Positions 23,459 to 36,611 are shown, counted from the stretch's first letter. The stretch is DNA of 38,893 bases from Gemmatimonadota bacterium (GCA_020350785.1 CP070722.1:297438-336330), one strand, 5' to 3'. Numbers and translations: made by a program. The notes: generated by a model from the letters alone, not told the origin.

Positions 23459-23703
23459 GGGGAGTGGGGACTCCTTATGCCATGGCCTTCACGGACCGGG
23501 CGCATGAAGGTTCGTCCAGCTCGGCGCCGCGGTCGAGGCCGTATTGCGAAGGGGAGGGGAGTACCGGTTGGCAGGCGGGAGCCGGTGACCGGATCGACTT
23601 CAGCGAATCGGCGCTGGTATCCCAATCTCCGCTTATCTCATTATATTGCCCAACCTTGTGGCGGCGCGCCAGATTGTACTGAGCGATCGCCGGCGGCGCC
23701 TTT

Positions 23704-26700
23704 GTGGTTGACCACCTGAATCCAGAAATCGACAACGAGATGGATAGCGAGGAGAGGGTCGAGAGAAGCGAGGATGTGCTGGAAGCCATCCTCCAGTTGG
23801 CGGGGACGAGTGCTGATCCGGGAAAGACCCAGCAGGTCGAGGCATTCGCTCGGGCGTTGCTGAGTCGGGCGCCGGTGGGCTTCTTCCGCGGCCGCACGGA
23901 CGCCGATGTGGTAGGTGTCATCTTGGCTCACTATGAGCTGCTCGAGTCCACTGCGCCCGACGAAATCGGTGTACGCGTCTCGCGGCAGCCGGGCTACGGA
24001 CATACGGGGATAGCCGAGGTCGTCATCAGCGATCGAGCATTCGTGGTCGACACTCTTCGTCAGTTCTTGACGTCGAAGGGTTTCGAGATTCGCGCGGAGC
24101 TCCATCCGATAGTGATCGTGGATCGAGACGAGCGAGGGGGGGTTTCGGGGATTCGCGACTGGAAGGCCGATGGCCCGAGGTTCTCGGTTCCATTGTGCGA
24201 GTTTGAGGGCCATCTGGATGAGGGGATTGTGCAGTCGCTGGAGGAGGGGATCCGCGCCTGCATGGCCGATGTGATGGTGGTGACCAACGATTTCCAGGGC
24301 ATGCTCGACAAGGTGGAAGAAGTTTGTGGAAACTTGCGCCGAGCAGCTTCCTGTCTTCCGGAGAGTGCCGCTGAGGTCGAAGAGATCATCGCTTTCATGC
24401 AGTGGTTGCGGGAGGACGATTTTGTCTTTCTCGGCTACCGAGGCTACGACATCACACAAGGCGCGGACGGTCATCGCTATGTCGCGGTCGAGCGAGGTTC
24501 GGGCTTGGGCGTTCTGCGCTTGGAGGAGGAATCCTCTGCTTGGGAGCCGAGGCCGCTGGACGATCTACCGCCCGACCTGCGAGCCCGGGCGCTGCTTGGA
24601 CCGCTGCTGATCGTCTCGAAGGCGAATTCCGAGTCGCGTGTGCACCGCCGAGCTCGAATGGACTATATCGGCGTCAAGAAGGTGAACGCCAAAGGCGAGG
24701 TGGAGGGAGAACATCGCTTCTTGGGCCTCTTCACGTGGAAGGCGTACGCGGAGTATTCCGGCAACATCCCCATCCTGCGGCGCAAGCTCGAGCAGGTCCT
24801 CGAGGCGGAGAATGTGCCCAAGAAGTCGCATGACTACCGCGCCATTGTCCAGCTATTCAACGACCTGCCGAAGGAAGAAGTATTCCTTATCAGTGTCGAG
24901 GACTTGCGACGTGAGATTCGGGAAGTGCTGGCCACCGAGGACACGGGTGATGTCCGTCTCTTGCTTACGCCCGACATACTCGGACGCGGGGCCATCGTGA
25001 TCGTCTTGCTGCCGAAGCGGAACTACTCTGACGAGATCCGTGGTAGGCTTCAGCGCGAGCTGGCGGAAGCGCTGGGCGGAAGCGTTCTGAATGACCATCT
25101 GTCGATCGGCGATGGTGAGACGACGCGAATGCACTTCTACATTTCGTCTACGCCCGAACGAATTCAGGAGATCGACGTCGAGGCACTGCGGGAGCACGCT
25201 TCCGAGATAGTCCAGACGTGGAAGCAGCGATTACGTGGTGCGCTGGGCGACCGTCACGACGCCGAAGACGTGCAGAGGCTCGAGCAGACCTACTTCGATG
25301 CTTTCACGCCGGAATACGTGGCCACTGTGGATGTCGACACGGCCGTGGAGGACATCGGGCGCTTGGAGGCGCTGGAGCAGAGCGGCCTGATGCAGGTGGC
25401 CATCGAGCCTCACCGGGACGATGATCTGGAGGCGACTCAACTTCGCTTGTTTGTTCGGCGAGGGACCATGATTCTTGCCGACTCGATGCCGATACTGGAG
25501 AACTTGGGGTTAAGAGTTATCGAGGCGGCGGCTTTAGATGTCGAGGTGTCCGGAAAGGGTGCTACGATCCACACTTTCGTGGTCCAGGGGCCCGACCGCG
25601 AGCCGCTGGCTGTCGAACGCGTGGAGCCCATGTTGAGCGATACACTCCGCGCCGTTCAAGTGGGTCAGGCCGACAACGATCGGCTGAATCGTCTGGTCAT
25701 AAGCGCAGGCCTGAGTTGGCCCGAGGTCGCGGTACTACGTGGTTACTCATCTTATGCCTTCCAGGTCGGCGCCCTTCCCAGTCGCCGTGCGGCACCGGAT
25801 GCCCTGATCAGCCATCCTGGCGTTGCGCGCCTGCTCTTCAGATTGTTTCAAGCCAAGTTCGATCCTGGATTCACGGGCGATCGGGCGATCGCTGTTGGCG
25901 CGGCCAGCGAGAGGTTTCTCGACTCGCTGCAGCATGTGGATAGCATCGCTGATGACTTGACCTTGAGGCGGCTCCACAATCTCATCGAGGCCACGGTTCG
26001 AACGAGCTATTTCCGCAACCGGGCGCGCGCGGAGCCCTGTCCGCGTGTGACCTTCAAGATCGACTGTGCGGTGGTGCAGCAGATGACGCAGCCACGCCCC
26101 AGCCGAGAGATGTACGTGCACGGCAGTTGCACGGCTGGCGCCCATCTTCGCTTCGGGCCAGTGGCCCGCGGCGGTATTCGCTGGAGCGAGCGACCGGACG
26201 ATTATCGAACCGAGGTTCTCGGTCTGGTGAAGACGCAACAGGTGAAGAACAGCGTGATCGTACCCGCCGGTGCGAAGGGCGGTTTCTTCGTGAGGAGAGC
26301 ACCGGCCGAGCGGGCGGCGATGGGTGTGGCGGTTCAGACGAGCTATCGTGACTTCATTGCCGGCTTGCTGGACGTCACCGACAACGTTGTTGACGGTAAC
26401 GTGGTCCACCCTCCGGACACTGTGGTCTATGATGACGAGGATCCCTACCTGGTCGTCGCGGCAGACAAGGGCACGGCGGCCTTTTCTGATATCGCCAACG
26501 AAATCGCGGCCTCCTACGGATTCTGGATGGGCGATGCTTTCGCCTCTGGCGGCTCATACGGCTACGACCACAAGAAGGAAGCGATAACGGCGCGCGGGGC
26601 TTGGGAGTGCGTGAGAAGGCACTTCCGCGAGCTGGGCAAAGATATCAGCCGGGATCAGATTAGTGTCGTCGGCATCGGCGATATGAGCGGCGACGTTTTT

Positions 26701-28578
26701 GGGAATGGAATGTTGCTGAGTCGTGCGATCAAGCTGGTCGCGGCATTCGATCACCGACACATCTTCATCGATCCCAATCCGAATCCTGGGCGGTCGTTCG
26801 CGGAGCGCGAGCGGCTGTTTCGCCTGACCGCCTCAAGCTGGCTCGACTACGACACATCTTTGATCAGCGAAGGCGGAGGCGTTTATCCGCGTGGTGCCAA
26901 GGAGATTCGGCTTTCGCCAGAGGCGCGGCTGGCGCTGGGCACCGACGAGAGCGTCGTGAACGGGCAATCGCTTATCCGCCTGATTCTGCGGGCGCCTGCA
27001 GATCTTCTTTGGAATGGCGGCATAGGCACCTACGTCAAGGCGACGGGCGAGAGCCACGCCGATGTGGGTGATTCGAGCAACGACGACGTCCGCATCAACG
27101 CCGATGAGCTTCGAGTCAAAGCCATCGGCGAGGGCGGTAACCTGGGGCTGACACAACTGGCCCGTATAGAGTATGCCCTCGCCGGCGGGCGGTTGAACAC
27201 AGACGCAATCGATAATTCGGGCGGCGTCGACATGTCAGATCGTGAAGTCAACTTGAAGATCCTGCTCGCAAAACTGGTCGACAGAGGTGAACTCTCGTTC
27301 GAGGGTAGGAACGAGCTGCTCGGGACTGTGACGGACGAAATTTCGGAGATGGTGCTTGCCAACAACCGCTCGCAGAGTCGCGCCTTGAGCCTGGAGCAAT
27401 TGCGCGCCGAGGATCTGCTGAGTGAGTTTCGCGAAGCATCTTACTATCTCGAGCGGCGGGCAGGCTTGAAGCGCTCGCTGGAATTCCTACCGGGTTGGAG
27501 CCGGCTGCAGGCGCGTCAGGAGAGCGGCAAAGGCCTCACCCGTCCGGAGTTCGCCGTTCTACTCGCCTACTCGAAGCTGCATCTCAAGCGAGCGATAGTC
27601 GAGTCGGCGTTGCCGGACGATTCGCAGCTGCTGCGGGTCCTGCGAGGCTATTTCCCGGGCCAGATCGTCGCGCGTGTGTCGGAGGCTGACCTGCGCGGGC
27701 ATCGCCTGCAGCACGAGATCATCACAACCGTCATCACCAACAGACTAATCGATCTCATGGGCTGCACGTTCATCCCGCGGGTCTCTCGCGATACTGGCGC
27801 CAGTCCGGTCGAGGTCGCGCGAGCCTGGCTGGTCGCGGCGGAGATCGCTGGTGTGCAGGGGCTGCTCGAGCAAATCGATCGAAACGAGGCCCAGATTCCG
27901 GTGGCCCGGGAGTACCGTTGGTTGCGGGCCTTGGAGCAGGTACTGGAGCGAACGGTCCGTTGGGTGATCGAGAACCTCCCTGCCGAACTGGGGTTCGGCG
28001 GAGTGATCGAGGAGTTCAAGGAGCCGGTTGCCGAGTTGTTCGAAGCACTGCCGTCGATGGTACTTGGATCGCAGCGGTCGGCGTTCGAGGAGCCGCTGGA
28101 GGAGCTAAAGGCGGACGGAGTGCCGCCCGATACCGCGCAGCGGATCGCGGCCATGCAGTTCCTGGGTGAACTGATGGAGGTAACGCGCATTTCACGTGAG
28201 CGCGGCTACTCGGCGGCAGATGTCGGTCGGGCTTATTTTGCCGTGACCGACGAGGTTGACTTCGCCCTGCTGTTCGAGCTGCTCAAGATTGCGGCGGGCG
28301 AAGACGTTTGGGAGCAGCGCGCCGTACAGGGCTTGATCCAGGATTTGGGACAGGCGCGTCGAAATCTGACTCTGGCCGTGCTGGATGGAGATCGAGGCGG
28401 CGAGTCTATCGAAGACCGGCTAGCTGTATTTCGGAAAGAGTACGCGACGCGTTTGCAGGCGATGAGAGAGACTTTGGAAGAAGTGATGGTGTCCGATAAC
28501 ATCAACGTTGCCGCTCTGACGGTAGCCACCCGGGAAGTAGTAAGACAATCTCGCGGTATTCTCGAAGGGCGGTTCTAG
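23704..28578 (+). CDS. NAD-dependent glutamate dehydrogenase, large (about 180 kDa) type
   Basis: This enzyme converts glutamate to 2-oxoglutarate and ammonia with NAD+. The protein is about 1,624 residues and belongs to the large bacterial GDH family. A long N-terminal region, with ACT-like regulatory parts in relatives, covers about the first 700 residues. The catalytic core shows VARGGIRWSERPDDYRTEVL (from 820), then KTQQVKNSVIVPAGAKGGFF with Lys848 and Lys858 as substrate and catalytic lysines. The dinucleotide region VGIGDMSGDVFGNGMLLS starts near 989. EGGNLGLTQLARIEYALAGG lies further on. The start is uncertain: GTG 23704 is the longest, and ATG 23740 would remove 12 residues; neither has a good ribosome binding site. 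The 245-base gap before it has an AT-rich patch (23633-23648) that could be its promoter. Confidence 0.93.
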   Translation: MVDHLNPEIDNEMDSEERVERSEDVLEAILQLAGTSADPGKTQQVEAFARALLSRAPVGFFRGRTDADVVGVILAHYELLESTAPDEIGVRVSRQPGYGHTGIAEVVISDRAFVVDTLRQFLTSKGFEIRAELHPIVIVDRDERGGVSGIRDWKADGPRFSVPLCEFEGHLDEGIVQSLEEGIRACMADVMVVTNDFQGMLDKVEEVCGNLRRAASCLPESAAEVEEIIAFMQWLREDDFVFLGYRGYDITQGADGHRYVAVERGSGLGVLRLEEESSAWEPRPLDDLPPDLRARALLGPLLIVSKANSESRVHRRARMDYIGVKKVNAKGEVEGEHRFLGLFTWKAYAEYSGNIPILRRKLEQVLEAENVPKKSHDYRAIVQLFNDLPKEEVFLISVEDLRREIREVLATEDTGDVRLLLTPDILGRGAIVIVLLPKRNYSDEIRGRLQRELAEALGGSVLNDHLSIGDGETTRMHFYISSTPERIQEIDVEALREHASEIVQTWKQRLRGALGDRHDAEDVQRLEQTYFDAFTPEYVATVDVDTAVEDIGRLEALEQSGLMQVAIEPHRDDDLEATQLRLFVRRGTMILADSMPILENLGLRVIEAAALDVEVSGKGATIHTFVVQGPDREPLAVERVEPMLSDTLRAVQVGQADNDRLNRLVISAGLSWPEVAVLRGYSSYAFQVGALPSRRAAPDALISHPGVARLLFRLFQAKFDPGFTGDRAIAVGAASERFLDSLQHVDSIADDLTLRRLHNLIEATVRTSYFRNRARAEPCPRVTFKIDCAVVQQMTQPRPSREMYVHGSCTAGAHLRFGPVARGGIRWSERPDDYRTEVLGLVKTQQVKNSVIVPAGAKGGFFVRRAPAERAAMGVAVQTSYRDFIAGLLDVTDNVVDGNVVHPPDTVVYDDEDPYLVVAADKGTAAFSDIANEIAASYGFWMGDAFASGGSYGYDHKKEAITARGAWECVRRHFRELGKDISRDQISVVGIGDMSGDVFGNGMLLSRAIKLVAAFDHRHIFIDPNPNPGRSFAERERLFRLTASSWLDYDTSLISEGGGVYPRGAKEIRLSPEARLALGTDESVVNGQSLIRLILRAPADLLWNGGIGTYVKATGESHADVGDSSNDDVRINADELRVKAIGEGGNLGLTQLARIEYALAGGRLNTDAIDNSGGVDMSDREVNLKILLAKLVDRGELSFEGRNELLGTVTDEISEMVLANNRSQSRALSLEQLRAEDLLSEFREASYYLERRAGLKRSLEFLPGWSRLQARQESGKGLTRPEFAVLLAYSKLHLKRAIVESALPDDSQLLRVLRGYFPGQIVARVSEADLRGHRLQHEIITTVITNRLIDLMGCTFIPRVSRDTGASPVEVARAWLVAAEIAGVQGLLEQIDRNEAQIPVAREYRWLRALEQVLERTVRWVIENLPAELGFGGVIEEFKEPVAELFEALPSMVLGSQRSAFEEPLEELKADGVPPDTAQRIAAMQFLGELMEVTRISRERGYSAADVGRAYFAVTDEVDFALLFELLKIAAGEDVWEQRAVQGLIQDLGQARRNLTLAVLDGDRGGESIEDRLAVFRKEYATRLQAMRETLEEVMVSDNINVAALTVATREVVRQSRGILEGRF

Positions 28579-28584
28579 GCGGAA

Positions 28585-28609
28585 TTAGTCGCCTGCTGCT
28601 TTAGTCGCC
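28585..28609 (+). repeat. Short direct repeat between GDH and PLP-enzyme genes
   Basis: TTAGTCGCC occurs at 28585-28593 and again at 28601-28609, a 16-base period. It could be a regulator half-site pair or chance; nothing else supports a role. Confidence 0.3.
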
Positions 28610-28635
28610 GGCCCACACATCGAAAAGGAGGTTCT

Positions 28636-29844
28636 ATGTCAGGCGGGACGAAGGGAGATGATTCGTGGGGCTTGGCGACGAGGGCCATACACGCGGCCAC
28701 GGGCGCTTCCATCGATGCAGGACCCGGCAGGGGCGCGACGGTCAGTTCGGCGATCTGGCAGACGTCCACCTTCGAGTTTCGCGAGCCCGAAGATGTGGCG
28801 GACGCGGCTACGGCTTTCCGACACGATACTTTCTATACGCGCTATGGAAACCCGAACTTCACCGCGGTTGAGCAGGCGGTTGCGGGACTGGAGGGTGGCG
28901 AGGCGGCGTTGATCACAGGCTCGGGGATGGGCGCCCTGATGCTGATCTTCCTGGCGCTGCTGAAGAAGGGCGATCACATCGTCGCACAACGAACGCATTA
29001 CGTCGGAACGATGAAGGCCCTGCAGCAGTGGCTTCCGCGCTACGGGAACGAGGTATCGGTGGTTGAGCAAGGTGACCTGGCGGCCTTCGAGTCGGCCGTT
29101 CGATCCAACACGCGTCTCATCCTCGTCGAGACTCCGGCGAATCCGACGCTCGTGCTCACCGACCTGGCAGCGATCGGCGCGCTGGGTCGAGAGCGCGGTA
29201 TCACGACCTGTGCCGATAACACCTTCGCCACGCCGATAAACCAGCGGCCGATCGATCTCGGTATCGACCTCGTCTTTCATAGTGCCACCAAGTACTTGGG
29301 CGGACACAGCGATGTGACCGCCGGCGTGATTGTAGGGGACCAGGAGAGGCTCGCGACCCTTTGGCATGGACTCATCATCCATGGAATGATCTCGCATCCA
29401 TTCGAGGCCTGGCTGCTGGGCCGTGGGATTCAAACGCTGCCGTTCCGAGTCGCCCGACATAACCGCAATGCCGCCGCTGTGGCCGAGTTTCTCGAAGCCG
29501 ATTCGCGGGTCGAGAGGGTGTACTACCCGGGACTGCCGTCGCACCCGCAGCACGAGCTGGCGAAGAAGCAGATGAACGGTTTTGGCGGGATGGTGGTGTT
29601 CGAGCTGGCCGGTGGATTCGAGGCCGCGCGCAACTTTGCGGCGCGACTGAAACTGGCGCGGCGAGCCGTGAGCCTGGGCGGTACCGAGACGCTTGCCGTC
29701 CATGCGGCGTCGATGATCCACGCGCGGCTAACGCCAGAGCAGCGGGCGGAGGCGGGAATTTCCGAAAACCTCATCCGAGTCTCGGTAGGTCTCGAGGATC
29801 CCGAAGACATCATAGCGGACTTCGATCAGGCGTTGGGCGCGTAA
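28636..29844 (+). CDS. Cys/Met-metabolism PLP enzyme (trans-sulfuration family)
   Basis: This 402-residue fold-type I PLP enzyme belongs to the group containing cystathionine gamma-synthase, cystathionine gamma-lyase, methionine gamma-lyase and O-acylhomoserine sulfhydrylase. The PLP lysine is Lys219 in HSATKYLGGHSDVTAG, with phosphate-binding YTRYGNPN (67-74) and TGSGMGA (94-100). The ring-stacking Tyr122 is followed by VGT, whereas methionine gamma-lyase has GCT with its signature Cys and synthases have GGT. The exact reaction is therefore not settled by this site. It starts at ATG 28636, four bases after a near-perfect AAAAGGAGG. It is in line with NAD-GDH and 3 bases before the barrel protein gene. 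Confidence 0.9.
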   Translation: MSGGTKGDDSWGLATRAIHAATGASIDAGPGRGATVSSAIWQTSTFEFREPEDVADAATAFRHDTFYTRYGNPNFTAVEQAVAGLEGGEAALITGSGMGALMLIFLALLKKGDHIVAQRTHYVGTMKALQQWLPRYGNEVSVVEQGDLAAFESAVRSNTRLILVETPANPTLVLTDLAAIGALGRERGITTCADNTFATPINQRPIDLGIDLVFHSATKYLGGHSDVTAGVIVGDQERLATLWHGLIIHGMISHPFEAWLLGRGIQTLPFRVARHNRNAAAVAEFLEADSRVERVYYPGLPSHPQHELAKKQMNGFGGMVVFELAGGFEAARNFAARLKLARRAVSLGGTETLAVHAASMIHARLTPEQRAEAGISENLIRVSVGLEDPEDIIADFDQALGA

Positions 29845-29847
29845 GCA

Positions 29848-30696
29848 ATGCGGGTGTTGCCGGCAGCGTTGTTGGTGCTGGGCTTCTTCTCGCAGACAGT
29901 AGGTACAGCTCACGGGCAGAGCGCTTTGCGGCGCACAGCGGCTATCCAGCCCGTCGGTCTGGCCAGGAAAGGCGATCTGTTGCTCGGCGTCGGGGCGGCT
30001 TATGAGAGCAATGTCAGCCGCCCACTGGTGGCGGTATTCGGAGATCTCGGACACCTCGGGGCCTTGAAACTGGCTTGGGCCGTAGCAGACTATGTCTTGC
30101 TGGAGGTCGAAGGCGATCTACTCCGCGTGCTCACTGTCGATTCGATGGGAACCCCGCCGATCAACCCGCGGCCGGAGGTGTTCAACGGCAAGAGCACGGC
30201 CGCCGGCGACTTCTCGGTAGCGTTCTCCTTCCTGATCTTGGGCGACGGTGATGGTTTGGGGGTGGGTGGCCGCCTGAAGGTCGATTTGCCCAACAGCAAT
30301 CAGAAGGATGGGATAGGGACAAACACCACGAACGTTCATCTCAGCCTGCTGGGCAGCTACGGCAGAGGCCCCTTCCAGTTCACTGGGAATGTCGGTGTCG
30401 GGATTCTGGAGGTGCCGCTGGAGAGCTTCCGTCAAAACGATGTGATAGTCTATAGCGCAGAGATGTTAGTCTCTCCCCTCGCCGATGTTCGCTTGCGTCT
30501 GTTGGGGGGTGTCGACGGTCGTGCCAGCACACGCAACAAGGTGCCGATTGGTACTGAGGATCTTGGGGAAGCGTATCTCGGATTGGATTTCCGCTTCGGT
30601 GATTGGTTGATCGATGCGGCCGCCGGCCTCGGCTATGCGGGAAACTCGCCCGACTGGAAAGTCGAAGGGGGGTTGGCTTTTCTGATCAACGGTTGA
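29848..30696 (+). CDS. Secreted outer-membrane beta-barrel-like protein
   Basis: This 282-residue protein has a clear Sec signal (MRVLPAALLVLGFFSQTVGT, cut after about residue 23 at AHG). Alternating hydrophobic and polar strands with many Gly and aromatic residues follow (GDLLLGVGAAYESN, DFSVAFSFLILGD, GLDFRFGDWLIDAAAGLGY), as in small outer-membrane barrels. It resembles unnamed barrel proteins; I do not recognise a specific family or ligand. The last strand ends in GGLAFLING without the classical terminal Phe. It starts at ATG 29848 three bases after the preceding stop, so it is translationally coupled to the PLP enzyme gene although the products act in different places. Confidence 0.75.
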   Translation: MRVLPAALLVLGFFSQTVGTAHGQSALRRTAAIQPVGLARKGDLLLGVGAAYESNVSRPLVAVFGDLGHLGALKLAWAVADYVLLEVEGDLLRVLTVDSMGTPPINPRPEVFNGKSTAAGDFSVAFSFLILGDGDGLGVGGRLKVDLPNSNQKDGIGTNTTNVHLSLLGSYGRGPFQFTGNVGVGILEVPLESFRQNDVIVYSAEMLVSPLADVRLRLLGGVDGRASTRNKVPIGTEDLGEAYLGLDFRFGDWLIDAAAGLGYAGNSPDWKVEGGLAFLING

Positions 30697-30703
30697 GAAG
30701 CAA

Positions 30704-30731
30704 AGTGGGAGGCGGGATTCCGCCCCCCACT
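30704..30731. terminator. Strong bidirectional hairpin between convergent genes
   Basis: AGTGGGAGGCGG (30704-30715) pairs with CCGCCCCCCACT (30720-30731) over a GATT tetraloop, with a single A-C mismatch. It lies between the barrel gene (ends 30696) and the S46 peptidase gene (ends 30769 on the minus strand). Neither side has a long T-run, but stability and position make a shared terminator likely. Confidence 0.62.
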
Positions 30732-30768
30732 GCATTCTCCGCTGTCGAACAATCAGGGCCGAACTCTA

Positions 30769-33012
30769 CTATCGTCCCGCCGTCGCGGCGTCCGCCTCCG
30801 CCTCGGTGGGGACGAGCCTTCCAGTGGTCAACTCAAGCACCAGGCGATCGGCATCATAGATGTCATCGAGCGCTTCCAGCACGCCCCTTACATCAACGGC
30901 GATCGAGCGATTGACCTGCGGATCGTAGATGTAGTCGCCGGGCAGGCCCTCTACGTTGCCATCGAAGACGAGGCCAACGATCTCGAGGTCCTTGTTGATG
31001 ACCGGTGAGCCGGAGTTACCTCCGATCGTATCGGAAGTGCCGACGAAGTTCAGCGGCGTCGAGAGCTCGAAGCTCGACGGTGGGCTGAGCCAGCGCGCCG
31101 GCAGATCCCACTCGGTCCCCGGGCCATACGAATAGTAGTGGTCGTACAGTCCGTAGAACGTCGTGTAGATCGGCGCGATCGTGCCATTGTACTCGTAGTT
31201 GCGGACCACGCCGTCGGCTATGCGAAGTGAGAACGTCGCGTCCGGTGGAATCGTCGTGCTGTAGACATCGAAGCGGGCGCGACCCAGCTGATTGGCGATG
31301 CCGGCCTCCTGCTGCCCGAATTGCTGGAAAGCGGCCTGGTAAGAGCTCATCCGGTCGTTGATCGCGGCCACTACCTGGACGGCCGGGTCCTCCATCGTCA
31401 AGGCGCCGGTCGTGAGCGCGTCGGCGGCGCGGGCCGAGTCGGCGAGCACGGAATGGGCGAGGATGGCGTCCGCGGCTTCCTCTGGCGAACGGCCCTGCAA
31501 GATCTGGCGGCCGATCTCGCTATCGGCTCCCAGATGTTGTTCGAACTGGCGAAGCCGAGCCGCCAGCATCTCCTTCTGCAGGGAGGCCGGTTGGCCGCCG
31601 ATACGGAGGAAGTTTTCCCGGAGTTGCTCGAGAGCCTCTGCGGGCGCGCCCCCCTGGCTGGCCGTCATGTAGCGGAAGGCGAGATTCGCCCGGCTCAGGG
31701 CGGCCGCATCCCAGTTCGGGCTACCGAAGGCGAGGAACGCGCCGAAGTCTGGCCCGTACTGCATTCGCTGCTTCTGGATCTCGGCCATCTGATCGATCAG
31801 GCCGCCGTACTTTGCGGCCAGCTCGGGGGCGCTCTCCAAGGCCGCACGGAATTGGCGCTCGGTATCCATCCGGCGCGCCATGTACTCGGGATTGTGAAGT
31901 CCCTTCCAGCGGCCGTCAAACAGCTTCTCGGTGTTGCGCAGGCCGAAGATCTGGTTGCGGATGCCCATCTCTTCGCCGAGCTCCGGGTTCTGATTGTAGA
32001 AGTCCTGGAGGATGTTTGCTCGGCTACGGAAGAGGTCGAGGATGGCCTTCTCCCAGTACGCGGCGCGCCATTTCAGTTGGGCGACGGTTTGCAGCCGGCT
32101 CGAGCCACCCGGGTTGCCGATAACGAAGATGGCGTCACCGGCCTTCACGCCCTCGGTACTCCACTTGAAGTAATTGTCTGTCTTGAGCGGCTCACCGTTC
32201 TCGTCGTAGATACGGTAGAATGAGAAGTCGAGAGCGTAGCGTGGATAAGTGAAGTTGTCGGAATCTCCGCCAAAGAAACCCAGCTGCAGCTCGGGCGCTG
32301 CCACGAGGCGCACGTCGTTGTAACGGCGGAACACGTAAGCGGAGTACTTGGCTCCGTTCCAGAGCTCGATTAGCTGAACGACGATTCCGGCTTCCTCGCC
32401 GCCCTTCTGCTCGGCGATCCGGGCCGTCAGCGCCTCTTCGACCGAATCCATTGCAGCCGTGAGTGCGGCCCCCGTCTTGCCCTCCAGTGCTGCCTGGACT
32501 TCGGCGGTCACGTCCATGATCTCGATGAGCTGATCCGCCCTTTGGCTTGCCGACCGTTCCTCATCGAGGGTGGGGGCGTAGAAGCCGTTGTCCAGCAGAT
32601 TCTCGCCGGGCTGGCTCACCTCTGTGACACTGCCGCGCGCGCAGTGGTGGTTTGTGGCCACGAGGCCGTTGGGCGAGACGAAGGAGGCGGAGCAGCCCTG
32701 AATTCGGAGAGCGCTGAGCCTGGCCTTCTCGAACCAGGCGGCATCGGGCTGGAAGCCGTAGGCCTCGGCAAAGTACTCCAGCGGCGGATACTCGAACGTC
32801 CACATCTTGCCGTTGTCGAACTTGCCTGCCCGGATGGTATCGATGCCGGCCATGGCGGGAGCGGCAGATTCCGCCACGGGTTGGGCCGCGGGAGCGGGTG
32901 CGGGTGCGGGTTCTTGGGCCGGCGGCGCCGCGGTGCTGCAGCCGAGGGCCAGGAGCAGCAACGATCCTGGCAGCCAGCGACCCAAACGAGTCCGGTATCT
33001 CATGGTGTTCAT
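30769..33012 (-). CDS. S46-family dipeptidyl-peptidase, DPP7-type
   Basis: This 747-residue serine peptidase removes dipeptides from peptide N termini in the cell envelope. A signal with LLLLALGC (Cys25) suggests lipid anchoring. A Pro/Ala-rich spacer (29-53) follows. The catalytic His is in ATNHHCARGSV (His123) and the nucleophile is Ser667 in GGNSGSPV. Gly685 in FDGN, 18 residues after the Ser, corresponds to the pocket residue that is Gly in DPP7 (hydrophobic P1) and Arg in DPP11 (acidic P1), so a DPP7-like preference is expected. The start at ATG 33012 follows GTGGAG closely; ATG 33003 is also possible. It is divergent from carB. Confidence 0.93.
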   Translation of the reverse strand: MNTMRYRTRLGRWLPGSLLLLALGCSTAAPPAQEPAPAPAPAAQPVAESAAPAMAGIDTIRAGKFDNGKMWTFEYPPLEYFAEAYGFQPDAAWFEKARLSALRIQGCSASFVSPNGLVATNHHCARGSVTEVSQPGENLLDNGFYAPTLDEERSASQRADQLIEIMDVTAEVQAALEGKTGAALTAAMDSVEEALTARIAEQKGGEEAGIVVQLIELWNGAKYSAYVFRRYNDVRLVAAPELQLGFFGGDSDNFTYPRYALDFSFYRIYDENGEPLKTDNYFKWSTEGVKAGDAIFVIGNPGGSSRLQTVAQLKWRAAYWEKAILDLFRSRANILQDFYNQNPELGEEMGIRNQIFGLRNTEKLFDGRWKGLHNPEYMARRMDTERQFRAALESAPELAAKYGGLIDQMAEIQKQRMQYGPDFGAFLAFGSPNWDAAALSRANLAFRYMTASQGGAPAEALEQLRENFLRIGGQPASLQKEMLAARLRQFEQHLGADSEIGRQILQGRSPEEAADAILAHSVLADSARAADALTTGALTMEDPAVQVVAAINDRMSSYQAAFQQFGQQEAGIANQLGRARFDVYSTTIPPDATFSLRIADGVVRNYEYNGTIAPIYTTFYGLYDHYYSYGPGTEWDLPARWLSPPSSFELSTPLNFVGTSDTIGGNSGSPVINKDLEIVGLVFDGNVEGLPGDYIYDPQVNRSIAVDVRGVLEALDDIYDADRLVLELTTGRLVPTEAEADAATAGR

Positions 33013-33300
33013 AGCTCCACAGCTCGTCTGGAAGTTAAAGACCGATAGTGTCTCGAATGGGCATGAAATTGGTGGTTGGGCGCCGTTGCGGCAACCGCGT
33101 CTGGTAGGCAGCGAATCGCGCTCCCAAAAGTCTGAGGGTGGCCGGTTCGCCGGTCGGGCCGGGGGTTCGGATCTGGCGTCGGGTGGTCCCGGAGCAGCGC
33201 GACGGCGCGGGACCGGGTGGCGCGCACATCGGCGCCCGGGTACTATTCGGTCGGTGCCGGCGTGGCGGGCCTGAAAGATGGAGGGCATGACTGCGGATCG
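33013..33300. other. Divergent intergenic region between the S46 peptidase and carB
   Basis: These 288 bases separate two divergent starts and must hold promoters for both. I could not find a convincing sigma70 pair, riboswitch or long inverted repeat. A GGAGGG at 33280-33285 lies 15 bases before the carB ATG, rather far for a ribosome binding site. Open frames through this region look like low-complexity shadows. Confidence 0.5.
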
Positions 33301-36546
<3,246 letters not shown>

Positions 36547-36611
36547 GTCACGGGGTTGGCGGGAACGCGCTTCGAGTCTCGCATGATTTCTGACTATCTT
36601 TGGAGAAACAA

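Noticed and set aside
31321-32223. 300-codon plus-strand open frame opposite the S46 peptidase
   Set aside because: It is antisense to a region fully explained by the peptidase, and no supporting motif is seen.
33013-33288. N-terminal extension of the S46 peptidase reading up to 33288
   Set aside because: It would add 92 Arg/Pro-rich residues before a proper lipoprotein signal; the signal must be at the N terminus.
36560-36600. tRNA-like TTCGAGTCT segment after carB
   Set aside because: No matching acceptor stem or anticodon arm can be drawn in the 116-base gap.
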